A stretch of 64,000 bases of DNA from Burkholderiales bacterium 8X (GTDB taxonomy: Bacteria > Pseudomonadota > Gammaproteobacteria > Burkholderiales > Burkholderiaceae_C): contig LR732703.1 in the NCBI GenBank assembly GCA_902506565.1, positions 2,094,125 through 2,158,124 of the forward strand, in the 5' to 3' direction. Every line of letters begins with the position of its first letter. Position 1 is the stretch's first letter. The notes under the pieces were generated by a model. It saw only the letters and a program-made list of their open reading frames with translations. It was not told the DNA's origin and made no database searches. The position numbers and the translations under genes were made by a program. Below, one piece after another: positions 16,738 through 25,261 of this stretch.

Positions 16738-17151
16738 TCATTGGCCATGTTGCAGTCTTTCTGTCATTTTCAGAAGGTGCTCGATGGTGCTGGCCAAAGT
16801 AGCCGGATCCGCTTCGGAGATGACCTGTTGAACCGTATAGACGAGCTGGTTGTCCTTGGCGCTCAGTCCGATCAATGGCATGTGCATGCAAGCGAGAGGC
16901 CAATTGGCCTGCAGCCTTCGAACCAGGATTTCCGGGGGTAGCGCATTGGCGTGATCGTCGATCACGGCCCTGGCGACGAAGATGTCCTCGGAGATCTCGT
17001 GGATCAGCCAAATGGTTTGGTTCCGTATCTCGATCGCAACGCCCAGAATTTCCGTCGCTGCATCGAGAGGAACTTGTTCCAGGCAGAGAAGCTGAGCGGT
17101 TTTCTCCACCAGCTCGCAAAATGCCCGCCTGTCAGAAATGCGGTCTCTCAT
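16738..17151 (-). CDS. Second CesT/type III chaperone-like small protein
   Basis: A 137-residue protein, first gene of the three-gene operon. Its plan is that of small CesT-fold chaperones: helix FCELVEKTAQLLCLE, then strand pairs (ILGVAIEIRNQTIWLIHEIS, then IFVARAVIDDHA), helix PPEILVRRLQANWPL, a strand pair around MPLIGLSAKDNQLVYTVQQV, and a C-terminal helix TLASTIEHLLKMTERL. An in-frame ATG exists 51 bases upstream, but gaggag sits seven bases before 17151, so this start is preferred. The gap to the next gene is 24 bases. It resembles its neighbour in plan more than in sequence, which suggests paralogues or a heterodimer (inference). Confidence 0.72.
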   Translation of the reverse strand: MRDRISDRRAFCELVEKTAQLLCLEQVPLDAATEILGVAIEIRNQTIWLIHEISEDIFVARAVIDDHANALPPEILVRRLQANWPLACMHMPLIGLSAKDNQLVYTVQQVISEADPATLASTIEHLLKMTERLQHGQ

Positions 17152-17361
17152 CCGAAGTCTCCTCGTGAGGAAATTTGCCTTCGAATAGTGTGAGAGGATC
17201 AATTATCTGCGGCAATACGCTTATTGCCTTGGCATTGAGGCGTAGGCGATTTCCGTGTTGAACCCGATGCGTCGCCGGTTTCGGTCAAAAAGGAACAGCC
17301 CCGACCAGGCGAGGCGAGGCAATGCTCAGGTTGAAGCGCGCAATTGCGCGCCATGAAAAGC
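17152..17361. other. 210-base gap upstream of the accessory operon
   Basis: Lies between the first gene of the accessory operon and the end of fabI, both on the minus strand. It is visibly richer in A and T near 17170-17240 than the flanking genes and must hold the operon promoter if the operon has its own. On the minus strand weak candidates are TTGCCG with CACTAT or a GATAAT box; none is convincing. A 16-base palindrome lies at its fabI end. Confidence 0.4.
17336..17351. repeat. Perfect 16-bp palindrome gcgcgcaattgcgcgc
   Basis: A perfect inverted repeat ten bases after the fabI stop codon. It lacks a T tract, so it is not a canonical terminator. It could be a protein-binding site or simply a weak transcript-end hairpin. 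Confidence 0.6.
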
Positions 17362-18177
17362 TCAGACAGCGCTGTCCTGAATCGACCCCACCACCTGGCT
17401 GAACCCGCCATCCACGAACGTGATTTCCGCGGTGACCCCGGCGGCAAGATCGCTCAGGAGAAAGGCGGCGACATTGCCAACGTCTTCGATGGTGACGTTT
17501 CGCCGCAGCGGCGCTGCCTGCGCGACGGCTGAAAGGATCTTGCCGAAGTCCTTGATGCCGCTCGCAGCCAACGTCTTGATCGGACCGGCGCTGATGCCGT
17601 TGACCCGAATGCCTCGCGGGCCGAGCGAGGCGGCCGTGTACCGCACCGAAGCCTCGAGGCTGGCCTTGGCAAGGCCCATGGTGTTGTAGTTGGACAAGAC
17701 CCGTTCAGAGCCCAGATAGGTGAGCGTCAGGAGCGCCGATTTCTCGTTGAGGAAGGGAAGGGCGGCCTTGGCCATGGCCGGAAAGCTGTACGCGCTGATG
17801 TCGTGCGCAATTCGGAAGCCCTCGCGCGACAGGCCGTCGAGAAAATCGCCGGCGATGGCTTCGCGCGGTGCGAAGCCGATGCTGTGGACGAAGCCGTCGA
17901 ACTTCGGCCAGGTCTGCGAGAGGTCGCCGAACATCTTTTCGATCTGGGCGTCGTCGCCCACGTCGCAATCGAAGATGAGGTTCGAGCCGAAGTCGGCCGC
18001 GAACTGGGTGATGCGCTCCTTGAAACGTTCGCCCACGTAGCCGAAGGCGAGCTCGGCACCTTGCTGGTGGCAGGCCTTGGCGATGCCATAGGCGATGCTT
18101 CGGTTGCTGAGGACGCCGGTAATGAGCAGCTTCTTGCCGCTCAGAAAACCGGTGCCGTTGCTCGTCGGAAAGACCAT
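17362..18177 (-). CDS. fabI: Enoyl-ACP reductase FabI
   Basis: NADH-dependent reductase that completes each elongation cycle of type II fatty-acid synthesis in the cytosol, the target of triclosan. The 271-residue SDR-fold protein has the FabI openings [20 protein letters not shown] and VHSIGFAPR, the catalytic Tyr-(6)-Lys in YNTMGLAK, and the FabI ending ITFVDGGFS. The start at 18177 adds about eight residues (MVFPTSNGT) before the conserved GFLSGKK. No ATG or GTG lies closer, so this is the likely start although the ribosome site is poor. It is divergent from yejA with only 13 bases between start codons. Confidence 0.95.
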   Translation of the reverse strand: MVFPTSNGTGFLSGKKLLITGVLSNRSIAYGIAKACHQQGAELAFGYVGERFKERITQFAADFGSNLIFDCDVGDDAQIEKMFGDLSQTWPKFDGFVHSIGFAPREAIAGDFLDGLSREGFRIAHDISAYSFPAMAKAALPFLNEKSALLTLTYLGSERVLSNYNTMGLAKASLEASVRYTAASLGPRGIRVNGISAGPIKTLAASGIKDFGKILSAVAQAAPLRRNVTIEDVGNVAAFLLSDLAAGVTAEITFVDGGFSQVVGSIQDSAV

Positions 18178-18190
18178 ATATTTGCCCCGA

Positions 18191-20011
18191 ATGAATCTTG
18201 TGCAGAATTCTCGCATGCGATGTTGGCTGCTCTGTGTGTTGACGCTCGTGGCAGCCCCCTCCTGGGCTGCCCACGCGTACGCGCAATTCGGCGACATCAA
18301 GTACCCGCCGGGGTTCACGCATTTTTCGTACGTGAACCCCGATGCGCCGAAGGGCGGCGAGATCCGCATGGTGCCGCCGACGCGGCCTACCAACTTCGAC
18401 AAGTTCAATCCGTTCACGCTCAAGGGAACGGCGCCGTACGGCATGGGCGGCCTGCTGTTCGAGAGCCTGCTGACCGGAAATTCCGAAGAGCCCACCACCG
18501 CCTATGGCCTGCTTGCCGACGACGTGACCGTGGCCGACGACAAGCTCTCGGCGACCTTTCGGCTTCATCCGCAGGCACGCTTCAACGACGGCTCCCCGGT
18601 GCAGGCCGCCGATGTGGTGCATTCGTTTCGCACCTTGACGAGCACCTTGGCAGCGCCGCAGTTCCGCACCATCTACGCGGAGGTGAAGCAGGCTGTCGCG
18701 CTGGACGAGCGCACCGTCCGCTTCGATTTCGCGCGGCCGAATCCCGAGCTTCCATTGGTGGTCGGCGGCATGGCGGTGTTCGGGCGGCAATGGGGCGCCG
18801 GCAAGCCTTTCGACCAGATCACGACAGAGCCACCCGTTTCGTCGGGGCCCTACAAGATCGGCAATCCGCGCATGGGCCGGGACATCACCTATGTTCGCGA
18901 TACGAAGTATTGGGGTGCGGGATTGCCGGTCCGCAAGGGCTTCTTCAATTTCGATCGGGTCACCTTCAAGATCTACCTGGACGACACGTCGCGCTTCGAA
19001 GGACTGAAAGCCGGCGAGTACGACTTCATGCGCGAGTTCACTTCGCGCAACTGGGCTCGGCAATACACCGGCAAGCAATTCGCGTCGGGTGAATTGAAGA
19101 AGCGGGCGTTCGAGAACAAGAACCCCGGCGACTTCCAGGGCTACGTCTTCAATCTGCGCAAGGACAAGTTCAAGGACATCCGGGTTCGGCAGGCGATCGG
19201 CCTCGCGATGGACTTCGAGTGGTTGAACAAGCAACTGTTCTACGGCCTCTACAAGCGGGTCGCCGGCTACTTTCCCAATAGCGAATTCCATGCTGAGGGC
19301 CTGCCGAAGCCGGACGAGCTGGCGCTGCTCGAGCCATTGCGCGCACAGCTCCGGCCCGAGGTGTTCGGTCCGGCCCCGATACCGGCCAGCACCGCCCCGC
19401 CGGCCAGTCTTCGAGAGAACCTGCGGCAAGCCCGCAACCTGCTTGCGGAGGCCGGATGGACCTACCGCGACGGCGCGCTGCGAAACGCCAGGAACGAGGC
19501 CTTCACCATCGAGCTCCTGAACGACCAGCCTTCGCTGGTCCGGGTCACGACGCCGTTCCAGACGGCATTGCAGAAGCTCGGCATCCAGATGACCTTTCGT
19601 ACGGTCGATTTTTCGTTGGCGCAGCAACGGATGGAGAACTTCGATTTCGAGATGACGACTACTCGGCTCCCAGGCAGTACCGCGCCGGGCGGCGAGCTGC
19701 TCGAGCTGTTCGGATCCAAGGCGGCAGCGACACCCGGTTCGAACAACACCTGGGGCATCGCCGACCCGGCGGTCGATGCCTTGCTGCAGAAAGTGGTCGG
19801 CGCCACCACCCGGCCCGAACTCGCGAGTGCGATGCGTGCGCTCGACCGGGTGCTGTCCCATGGCCACTATTCGGTGCCGCAGTACTACGGCGATGCGTTC
19901 CTGATCGGCTTTCGGCCGGGCGCCTTCGTGTTGCCGGAGGTGATTCCGCCGTACTACCAAGCCGACACCTGGGCCATGAGCACCTGGTGGGCATCGCCCT
20001 CCAACCGATGA
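18191..20011 (+). CDS. yejA: YejA-like oligopeptide/microcin C substrate-binding protein
   Basis: Periplasmic solute-binding protein of family 5 for the YejABEF importer, which takes up oligopeptides and, in E. coli, microcin C. About 606 residues with an N-terminal Sec signal ([17 protein letters not shown]). The mature protein has the YejA features [41 protein letters not shown] and YWG, and ends [13 protein letters not shown]. Two starts are possible: 18191, and 18215 directly before the signal core; neither has a good ribosome site. The yejB gene follows after 22 bases. The first gene of a four-gene transporter operon. Confidence 0.92.
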   Translation: MNLVQNSRMRCWLLCVLTLVAAPSWAAHAYAQFGDIKYPPGFTHFSYVNPDAPKGGEIRMVPPTRPTNFDKFNPFTLKGTAPYGMGGLLFESLLTGNSEEPTTAYGLLADDVTVADDKLSATFRLHPQARFNDGSPVQAADVVHSFRTLTSTLAAPQFRTIYAEVKQAVALDERTVRFDFARPNPELPLVVGGMAVFGRQWGAGKPFDQITTEPPVSSGPYKIGNPRMGRDITYVRDTKYWGAGLPVRKGFFNFDRVTFKIYLDDTSRFEGLKAGEYDFMREFTSRNWARQYTGKQFASGELKKRAFENKNPGDFQGYVFNLRKDKFKDIRVRQAIGLAMDFEWLNKQLFYGLYKRVAGYFPNSEFHAEGLPKPDELALLEPLRAQLRPEVFGPAPIPASTAPPASLRENLRQARNLLAEAGWTYRDGALRNARNEAFTIELLNDQPSLVRVTTPFQTALQKLGIQMTFRTVDFSLAQQRMENFDFEMTTTRLPGSTAPGGELLELFGSKAAATPGSNNTWGIADPAVDALLQKVVGATTRPELASAMRALDRVLSHGHYSVPQYYGDAFLIGFRPGAFVLPEVIPPYYQADTWAMSTWWASPSNR

Positions 20012-20033
20012 CGCGATTCGAGCCCGGCCGACC

Positions 20034-21068
20034 ATGACCAGCTACATCCTCAAGCGACTCCTGCTCATGGTGCCGACCCTCTTCGGCGTGCTGCTGCTCA
20101 CCTTCGCGGTGATCCAGTTCGTGCCGGGCGGACCGGTGGAACAGATGGTCGCGCAGTTGCAGGGCCGCGACTCCGGCGGCGAGCGAGCCGCTGCCAGCGG
20201 CGCCGGCTACCGCGGGCGCCAGGGGCTCGATCCGCAGCGCATCGAGGAAATCAAGAAGATGTACGGCTTCGACAAGCCGCCGCTGGTGCGCTTCTGGCAG
20301 ATGCTCAAGTCCTATGCCACCTTCGACCTCGGCACCAGCTTCTACCAACGCAAGGCGGTGTGGGAACTGGTCAAGGAAAAGCTGCCGGTGTCGATCAGCC
20401 TCGGCCTCTGGACCTTCTTCATCAGCTACCTGATCGCGGTGCCGCTCGGCGTCGCGAAAGCGGTGAGGGCCGGGTCGCGCTTCGACTTCCTGACGACCCT
20501 GATCGTGTTGATCGGCTACGCGATACCCGGCTTCGTGCTCGGGGTGGCGCTCCTGGTGATCTTCGGCGGCCAGCTCCAATGGTTTCCGCTGCGCGGACTC
20601 ACGTCGTCGAATTGGGAGAGTCTCGGCTGGGGCGCGAAGATCATCGATTACCTTTGGCATATCGCATTGCCGATCACGGCGATGGTGCTGGGCAGCTTCG
20701 CGGTCACGGCCATGCTGACCAAGAACTCTTTCCTCGAAGAAATCCGAAAGCAATATGTGTTGACCGCGCGCGCCAAGGGCTTGACCGAGCGGCAGGTGCT
20801 CTGGAAGCACGTGTTCCGCAACGCCTTGATCCCGATCATCACGGGCTTTCCGGCCGCGTTCATCGGTGCCTTCTTCGCAGGCTCGCTGCTGATCGAGACC
20901 TTGTTCTCGCTCGACGGGCTCGGGCTCCTCAGTTATGAAAGCGTGATCCGCCGCGATTACCCGGTGGTGCTCGGGACGCTGTATCTCTTCACCTTGATCG
21001 GCCTGGTGACCAAGCTGATCTCGGACCTCTCGTACGTGCTGGTCGACCCGCGCGTGAAGTTCGAATGA
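20034..21068 (+). CDS. yejB: YejB permease of the oligopeptide/microcin C importer
   Basis: Inner-membrane permease of the binding-protein-dependent family (DppB/OppB type). The 344 residues open with the family signature YILKRLLLMVPTLFGV and the segment VIQFVPGGPVEQM. A cytoplasmic-loop EAA motif lies near TARAKGLTERQVLWKHVFRNA, and the ending is LVDPRVKFE. Compared with OppB it carries the longer YejB loop after helix 1 (QGRDSGGERAAASGAGYRGR region). It forms a heterodimer channel with YejE. Its stop overlaps the yejE start by four bases (ATGA). Confidence 0.94.
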   Translation: MTSYILKRLLLMVPTLFGVLLLTFAVIQFVPGGPVEQMVAQLQGRDSGGERAAASGAGYRGRQGLDPQRIEEIKKMYGFDKPPLVRFWQMLKSYATFDLGTSFYQRKAVWELVKEKLPVSISLGLWTFFISYLIAVPLGVAKAVRAGSRFDFLTTLIVLIGYAIPGFVLGVALLVIFGGQLQWFPLRGLTSSNWESLGWGAKIIDYLWHIALPITAMVLGSFAVTAMLTKNSFLEEIRKQYVLTARAKGLTERQVLWKHVFRNALIPIITGFPAAFIGAFFAGSLLIETLFSLDGLGLLSYESVIRRDYPVVLGTLYLFTLIGLVTKLISDLSYVLVDPRVKFE

Positions 21069-22129
21069 GGGCGCCGGCCATCGACCACGCAGCGCCTGCG
21101 ACGGTGTCGCCCAGTCCGGCACGGCGGGCCTTGCGACGGTTCCGCAGCAACCGGCTGGGGGTCGTGAGCCTGCTGGTGTTCGTGGTGCTGGTGGTGCTGA
21201 GCCTGTTTGCCGAGGTGCTGTCGACCGACAAACCGCTCGCCGTGCACTACCAGGGCCAGACCTACTTCCCGGTGCTGCGCGACTATTCCGAAAAGACTTT
21301 CGGCGGCGACTTCGAGACCCCGGCGGACTACCTCGACCCTTTCATCCGCGACCGGATCACGCAAGGTGGCAACTGGGCGATCTACGCGCCCAATCCCTAC
21401 GGTCCGCGCACGCTCAATTACTTCGCCACCTCGCCGAATCCGGCTGCGCCCTCGCGCGAGAACCTGCTCGGCACCGACGATCGCGGGCGCGACCTGCTGG
21501 CCCAGCTGATCTACGGCTTCAGGGTCAGCGTGCTGTTCGCGCTCGCGCTCACGGTCATCGGCGTGTTGGTCGGCATCGCGACCGGTGCGGTGCAAGGCTA
21601 TTTCGGCGGCAAGACCGATCTCGCCTTCCAGCGTTTCATCGAGATCTGGGGCTCGATGCCGGAGCTCTACCTGCTGATCATCTTCAGCGCCATCTTCGCG
21701 CCCAGCGTGGCGCTGCTGTTGATCCTGCTGAGCCTCTTCGGCTGGATGGGCCTGTCGGACTATGTGCGGGCCGAGTTCCTGCGAAACCGGCAGATGGATT
21801 ACGTCCGGGCCGCCCGGGCGCTCGGCGTGAGCAACCTGCAGATCATGTGGCGGCACATCCTGCCGAACAGCATGGTGCCGGTCGTCACGTTCTTGCCGTT
21901 CCGGATGAGCGCGGCGATCCTCGCGTTGACCTCGCTGGACTTTCTGGGGCTCGGCGTTCCGCCCGGCACGCCGTCGCTCGGCGAGTTGCTGAGCCAGGGC
22001 AAGGCCAACATCGACGCCTGGTGGATTTCGCTCTCCACCTTCGGGGTGCTCGTCCTGACCTTGATGTTGTTGACCTTCATGGGCGATGCGCTGCGAGACG
22101 CGCTCGATCCGCGAAAGGCGCAGCGATGA
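21065..22129 (+). CDS. yejE: YejE permease of the oligopeptide/microcin C importer
   Basis: Second permease (DppC/OppC type) of the Yej importer, 354 residues. It has a cytosolic N-terminal tail with RRALRRFRSNRLGVVSL, then the first membrane helix, and a large periplasmic loop including YFPVLRDYSEKTFGGDFETP and PYGPRTLNYF, which is characteristic of YejE. NLLGTDDRGRDLLAQLIYGFRVS leads into the transmembrane domain, whose EAA loop reads YVRAARALGVSNLQIMWRHI. Overlaps yejB and yejF by four bases each, so the operon is translationally coupled. Confidence 0.94.
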   Translation: MRAPAIDHAAPATVSPSPARRALRRFRSNRLGVVSLLVFVVLVVLSLFAEVLSTDKPLAVHYQGQTYFPVLRDYSEKTFGGDFETPADYLDPFIRDRITQGGNWAIYAPNPYGPRTLNYFATSPNPAAPSRENLLGTDDRGRDLLAQLIYGFRVSVLFALALTVIGVLVGIATGAVQGYFGGKTDLAFQRFIEIWGSMPELYLLIIFSAIFAPSVALLLILLSLFGWMGLSDYVRAEFLRNRQMDYVRAARALGVSNLQIMWRHILPNSMVPVVTFLPFRMSAAILALTSLDFLGLGVPPGTPSLGELLSQGKANIDAWWISLSTFGVLVLTLMLLTFMGDALRDALDPRKAQR

Positions 22130-23775
22130 GCGCCGGAACGGATCGACGCGTGAGCGGTTCGCCGTTGCTGGACGTCCGAGGCCTGCGGGTGGCTTTCGGC
22201 GCCAAGGAGGTGGTGCACGCCATCGACTTCCGGATCGGGCAGGGCGAGAAGCTCGCGCTGGTCGGTGAATCGGGTTCCGGCAAGACCGTCACGGCGCTCA
22301 GCCTGCTCAAGCTGGTCTTGAATGCCGAGGTCTCGGGCCAGGCGAACTTCGCAGCCGAGGCGCCGGCCGGTGGTGCGCCGCGCAACCTGCTGGCCTTGCC
22401 CGAGCGCGAACTGCGCGGCATTCGGGGCAAGGAAATCGCGATGATCTTCCAGGAGCCGATGACCGCGCTCAATGCGCTCTATACGGTGGGCGACCAGGTC
22501 GCCGAGGTGCTGGAGTTGCACGAAGGCCTTTCCGCGAACCAGGCGCGGGCTGCTGCCGTCCAGCTGCTGGCCGACACTGGCATACCGGAACCGGCGCGCC
22601 GGGCCGGCGCCTTCCCGCATCAGCTCTCGGGCGGCCAGCGGCAGCGGGCGATGATCGCGATGGCGCTCGCCTGCCGTCCGCGGCTGTTGCTCGCCGACGA
22701 ACCCACCACGGCGCTCGACGTAACGGTCCGGGCGCAGATCCTCGACCTGCTCGGCGATCTGCAGCGCAGGTACGGCATGGCCGTTCTGCTGATCACGCAC
22801 GACCTCAACCTGGTTCGACGATTCGCCGAACGGGTCGCCGTGATGGAGGACGGTCGGATCGTGGAGCAGGGCGAGGTCGGGCAGGTCTTCGATTCGCCAT
22901 CCCATCCGTACACCCGCAAGTTGATCGACAGCCGGCCGAGTCGCGATGTTTCGGCGGTGCCGCCGGCGGGCGATCGGCCGCCGGTGCTGGAGGCTTCGGG
23001 CCTCCGGGTCGCCTACCCGGTCGCGAAAGCCGGCGTCGCCGGCTGGTTCAAGAAAGGCGAGTTCGTCGCGGTGCAAGACGCGGCATTCAGCCTCCGACCC
23101 GGCGAGACGCTGGGCGTGGTCGGCGAGTCCGGATCGGGCAAGTCGACCCTGGCGCTGGCCGCGCTCGGCCTGCTCAGGCACGGCGGCATGCTGCGCGTTT
23201 CGGGGCAGCAATGGGCAGCGGGCGGCGCGAGCGACAAGGCATTGCGGCGCCGGATGCAGGTCGTGTTCCAGGATCCGTTTTCCTCACTGTCGCCACGCAT
23301 GACCGTGGAACAGATCGTCGGCGAAGGCCTGACCGTGCACGCGCCCGAGCTCGACACCGCTGCCAGGCGGCTGCGCGCCTTGTCGGCGCTTGCGGATGTC
23401 GGCTTGACCGAAGCGCAGTTCCCTTCGTTGCTCGATCGCTATCCGCACGAGTTTTCAGGTGGCCAGCGGCAGCGCCTGGCGATTGCCAGGGCGCTGATCG
23501 TCGACCCCGAACTGCTCGTCCTGGACGAGCCGACCAGCGCACTGGACGTGACGGTCCAGAAGCAGGTGCTCCGCCTCCTGCAGCGGCTGCAGCGCGAGCG
23601 GGGTCTCAGCTATCTGCTGATCACCCACGACGTCGAGGTGATCCGTGCCATGGCGCACCAGGTGATCGTGATGAAGGACGGCACGATCGTGGAGACCGGG
23701 CCGGTCGACGAGATCCTGGAACGGCCTTCGCATCCCTATACCCGGCGGCTGGTCGAAGCCGCCTTGCTCGAATGA
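22126..23775 (+). CDS. yejF: YejF ATP-binding protein with two ABC domains
   Basis: Cytosolic ATPase of the Yej importer, 549 residues, with two fused nucleotide-binding domains. Domain 1 has Walker A GESGSGKT at 47-54, signature LSGGQRQR and Walker B LLLADEP. Domain 2 has [16 protein letters not shown] and LLVLDEP. Each domain ends with the oligopeptide-ATPase segment SHPYTRKL or SHPYTRRL. The ATG overlaps the yejE stop. All catalytic motifs are intact in both halves, so both sites should hydrolyse ATP. Confidence 0.95.
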   Translation: MSAGTDRRVSGSPLLDVRGLRVAFGAKEVVHAIDFRIGQGEKLALVGESGSGKTVTALSLLKLVLNAEVSGQANFAAEAPAGGAPRNLLALPERELRGIRGKEIAMIFQEPMTALNALYTVGDQVAEVLELHEGLSANQARAAAVQLLADTGIPEPARRAGAFPHQLSGGQRQRAMIAMALACRPRLLLADEPTTALDVTVRAQILDLLGDLQRRYGMAVLLITHDLNLVRRFAERVAVMEDGRIVEQGEVGQVFDSPSHPYTRKLIDSRPSRDVSAVPPAGDRPPVLEASGLRVAYPVAKAGVAGWFKKGEFVAVQDAAFSLRPGETLGVVGESGSGKSTLALAALGLLRHGGMLRVSGQQWAAGGASDKALRRRMQVVFQDPFSSLSPRMTVEQIVGEGLTVHAPELDTAARRLRALSALADVGLTEAQFPSLLDRYPHEFSGGQRQRLAIARALIVDPELLVLDEPTSALDVTVQKQVLRLLQRLQRERGLSYLLITHDVEVIRAMAHQVIVMKDGTIVETGPVDEILERPSHPYTRRLVEAALLE

Positions 23776-25037
23776 TTCGTAGTACCTCGACGACCCCATC
23801 AAGAGGCGGGCTGCAGCCTGCATGGCGCGCCGCCCTCGCAGGCATGGTGGGCCTCGCGGTGGCGATGGGAATGGGGCGCTTCGCCTTCACCCCGATGCTT
23901 CCCGTGATGCTGCACGAGGGCAAGTTGGACCTGCAGGCCGGCGGTTTGCTGGCGTCGCTCAACTATCTCGGCTACTTCGCGGGTGCGCTGGTTTGCGTGT
24001 TCATCAAGGTGCGGGCAGCAACCATGGTTCGCGGCGCCTTGGCCGCGACGGCCGCGTTGTTGCTGGGCATGGGCCTGGTCGATGGATTCACCGGATGGGG
24101 CTTGCTACGCGGCGCTGCCGGCGTGATGAGCGCCTGGGTCTTCGTGTTCGCTTCCGGCTGGGGCTTGCGACGATTGGCCGAAACCGGTGCGCCGCGCCTG
24201 CAGGGCGTGATCTACACGGGTCCCGGCATCGGCATCGCCGCCACCGGCTTGCTGGGCGGGGCGATCGGGCGCTGGGGGTCCGAAGCGGGTTGGATCGGAT
24301 TGGGGCTGCTGTCGGCGGCCCTGGTCGCGGTGGTGTGGCGAGTGTTCGACGACGGCGCCCACGGCGATGTCGCAACCCAGCCAGGCCAGGCGGCGGCGCC
24401 GGCCGGTGCGGCGCCAAACCCGCCGTCCGGCGCAGGTTCCGGCGCCGGCCCTGATCCGCGAAGAGCCCGCGCCGACGCGAACTGGTTGATCGGCTTGTAC
24501 GGGTTGGCAGGATTCGGCTACATCATCACCGCCACCTTCCTCCCGGTGATCGCCCGGCAAGCGCTGCCGGGCTCGCCGTGGCCCGACCTTTTCTGGCCGC
24601 TTTTCGGGCTGGCCGTCATTCCGGGCGCGCTGGTCGCCGCATCGGCGCCCGTGCATTGGGACAACCGCCTGTTGCTGGCCTGGGCCTACGCGATGCAGGC
24701 GGCCGGGGTGCTGCTGTCGGTGGTTTGGCCTTCGATCGTCGGGTTCCTGCTCGGAAGCCTGATGCTGGGACTGCCGTTCACCGCGATCACGCTCTTCGCC
24801 ATGCGGGAGGCCCGTCGGCTGCGCGGCAATTCGGCGGCCGGACTGATCGGCTTCGCGACCGCTTCGTATGGCATCGGGCAGATCCTCGGACCGCTCTTCG
24901 CCGCGCCGCTTGCGCAACGCACCGGCTCGTTCTCGGTGCCGCTGCTGGGAGCTGCCGCCGCGCTGGCATTGGGATCGATCCTCTTCGTCGGAGTTTGGCA
25001 AGCCGCCAGAGGCCGGGCGCGCCGCGGAAGCGCGTGA
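23772..25037 (+). CDS. MFS transporter of the YbfB/YjiJ type
   Basis: A 421-residue inner-membrane protein with about twelve hydrophobic segments, split by a Pro/Ala/Gly-rich cytosolic loop near residues 195-235. The opening GMVGLAVAMGMGRFAFTPMLPVML is the mark of the YbfB/YjiJ branch of the major facilitator superfamily, whose substrates are mostly unknown. The start overlaps the yejF stop (ATGA), so it is translated with the importer operon, although no functional link with peptide import is established. It may export a product or simply have been captured by the operon. Confidence 0.88.
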   Translation: MIRSTSTTPSRGGLQPAWRAALAGMVGLAVAMGMGRFAFTPMLPVMLHEGKLDLQAGGLLASLNYLGYFAGALVCVFIKVRAATMVRGALAATAALLLGMGLVDGFTGWGLLRGAAGVMSAWVFVFASGWGLRRLAETGAPRLQGVIYTGPGIGIAATGLLGGAIGRWGSEAGWIGLGLLSAALVAVVWRVFDDGAHGDVATQPGQAAAPAGAAPNPPSGAGSGAGPDPRRARADANWLIGLYGLAGFGYIITATFLPVIARQALPGSPWPDLFWPLFGLAVIPGALVAASAPVHWDNRLLLAWAYAMQAAGVLLSVVWPSIVGFLLGSLMLGLPFTAITLFAMREARRLRGNSAAGLIGFATASYGIGQILGPLFAAPLAQRTGSFSVPLLGAAAALALGSILFVGVWQAARGRARRGSA

Positions 25038-25055
25038 AATGTGACGCGATTGGCA

Positions 25056-25061
25056 TATAAT
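25056..25061 (+). promoter_or_regulatory. Perfect -10 box (TATAAT) of the rimP-nusA-infB operon
   Basis: TATAAT about 200 bases before rimP, with a weak -35 candidate (gtgaaa, 16-base spacing) overlapping the end of the upstream coding region. Transcription would start near 25067-25069, just before a terminator-like hairpin. Confidence 0.6.
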
Positions 25062-25078
25062 CCGAGGCTCACGACCAA

Positions 25079-25107
25079 ACGGGCGGGTACCAACCGCCCG
25101 TTTTTTA
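25079..25107 (+). terminator. Terminator-like hairpin in the rimP-nusA leader
   Basis: acgggcgg-gtaccaa-ccgcccgt followed by ttttttatt is a textbook intrinsic terminator. It lies about 10 bases after the predicted transcription start and 155 bases before rimP. It can end the yej operon transcript and may also attenuate the translation operon, which includes nusA, known in E. coli to be autoregulated. The rest of the leader (25108-25261) is open and unstructured to the eye. Confidence 0.8.
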
Positions 25108-25261
25108 TTGGTCGATGCATTTCAAGGTCCGAGTCGCCCAGCGCGAATTCCGAGGCCTCGAAAGCAGCAAGGAATTTGGCAAGGGTAGCGGCAGCAGCAA
25201 GGACGCCAGGCGTGCGGCGCTCTTGCATCAGGCGTTTTTGACCAAGGGCTTTTTCGAACAC

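Noticed and set aside
10922..17151. Type III secretion island
   Set aside because: Only chaperone-like proteins were seen; no apparatus, translocon or regulator genes occur in the window.
17199..17447. Possible small gene between fabI and the accessory operon
   Set aside because: The frame overlaps the end of fabI, lacks a ribosome-binding site and its product has no recognisable features.
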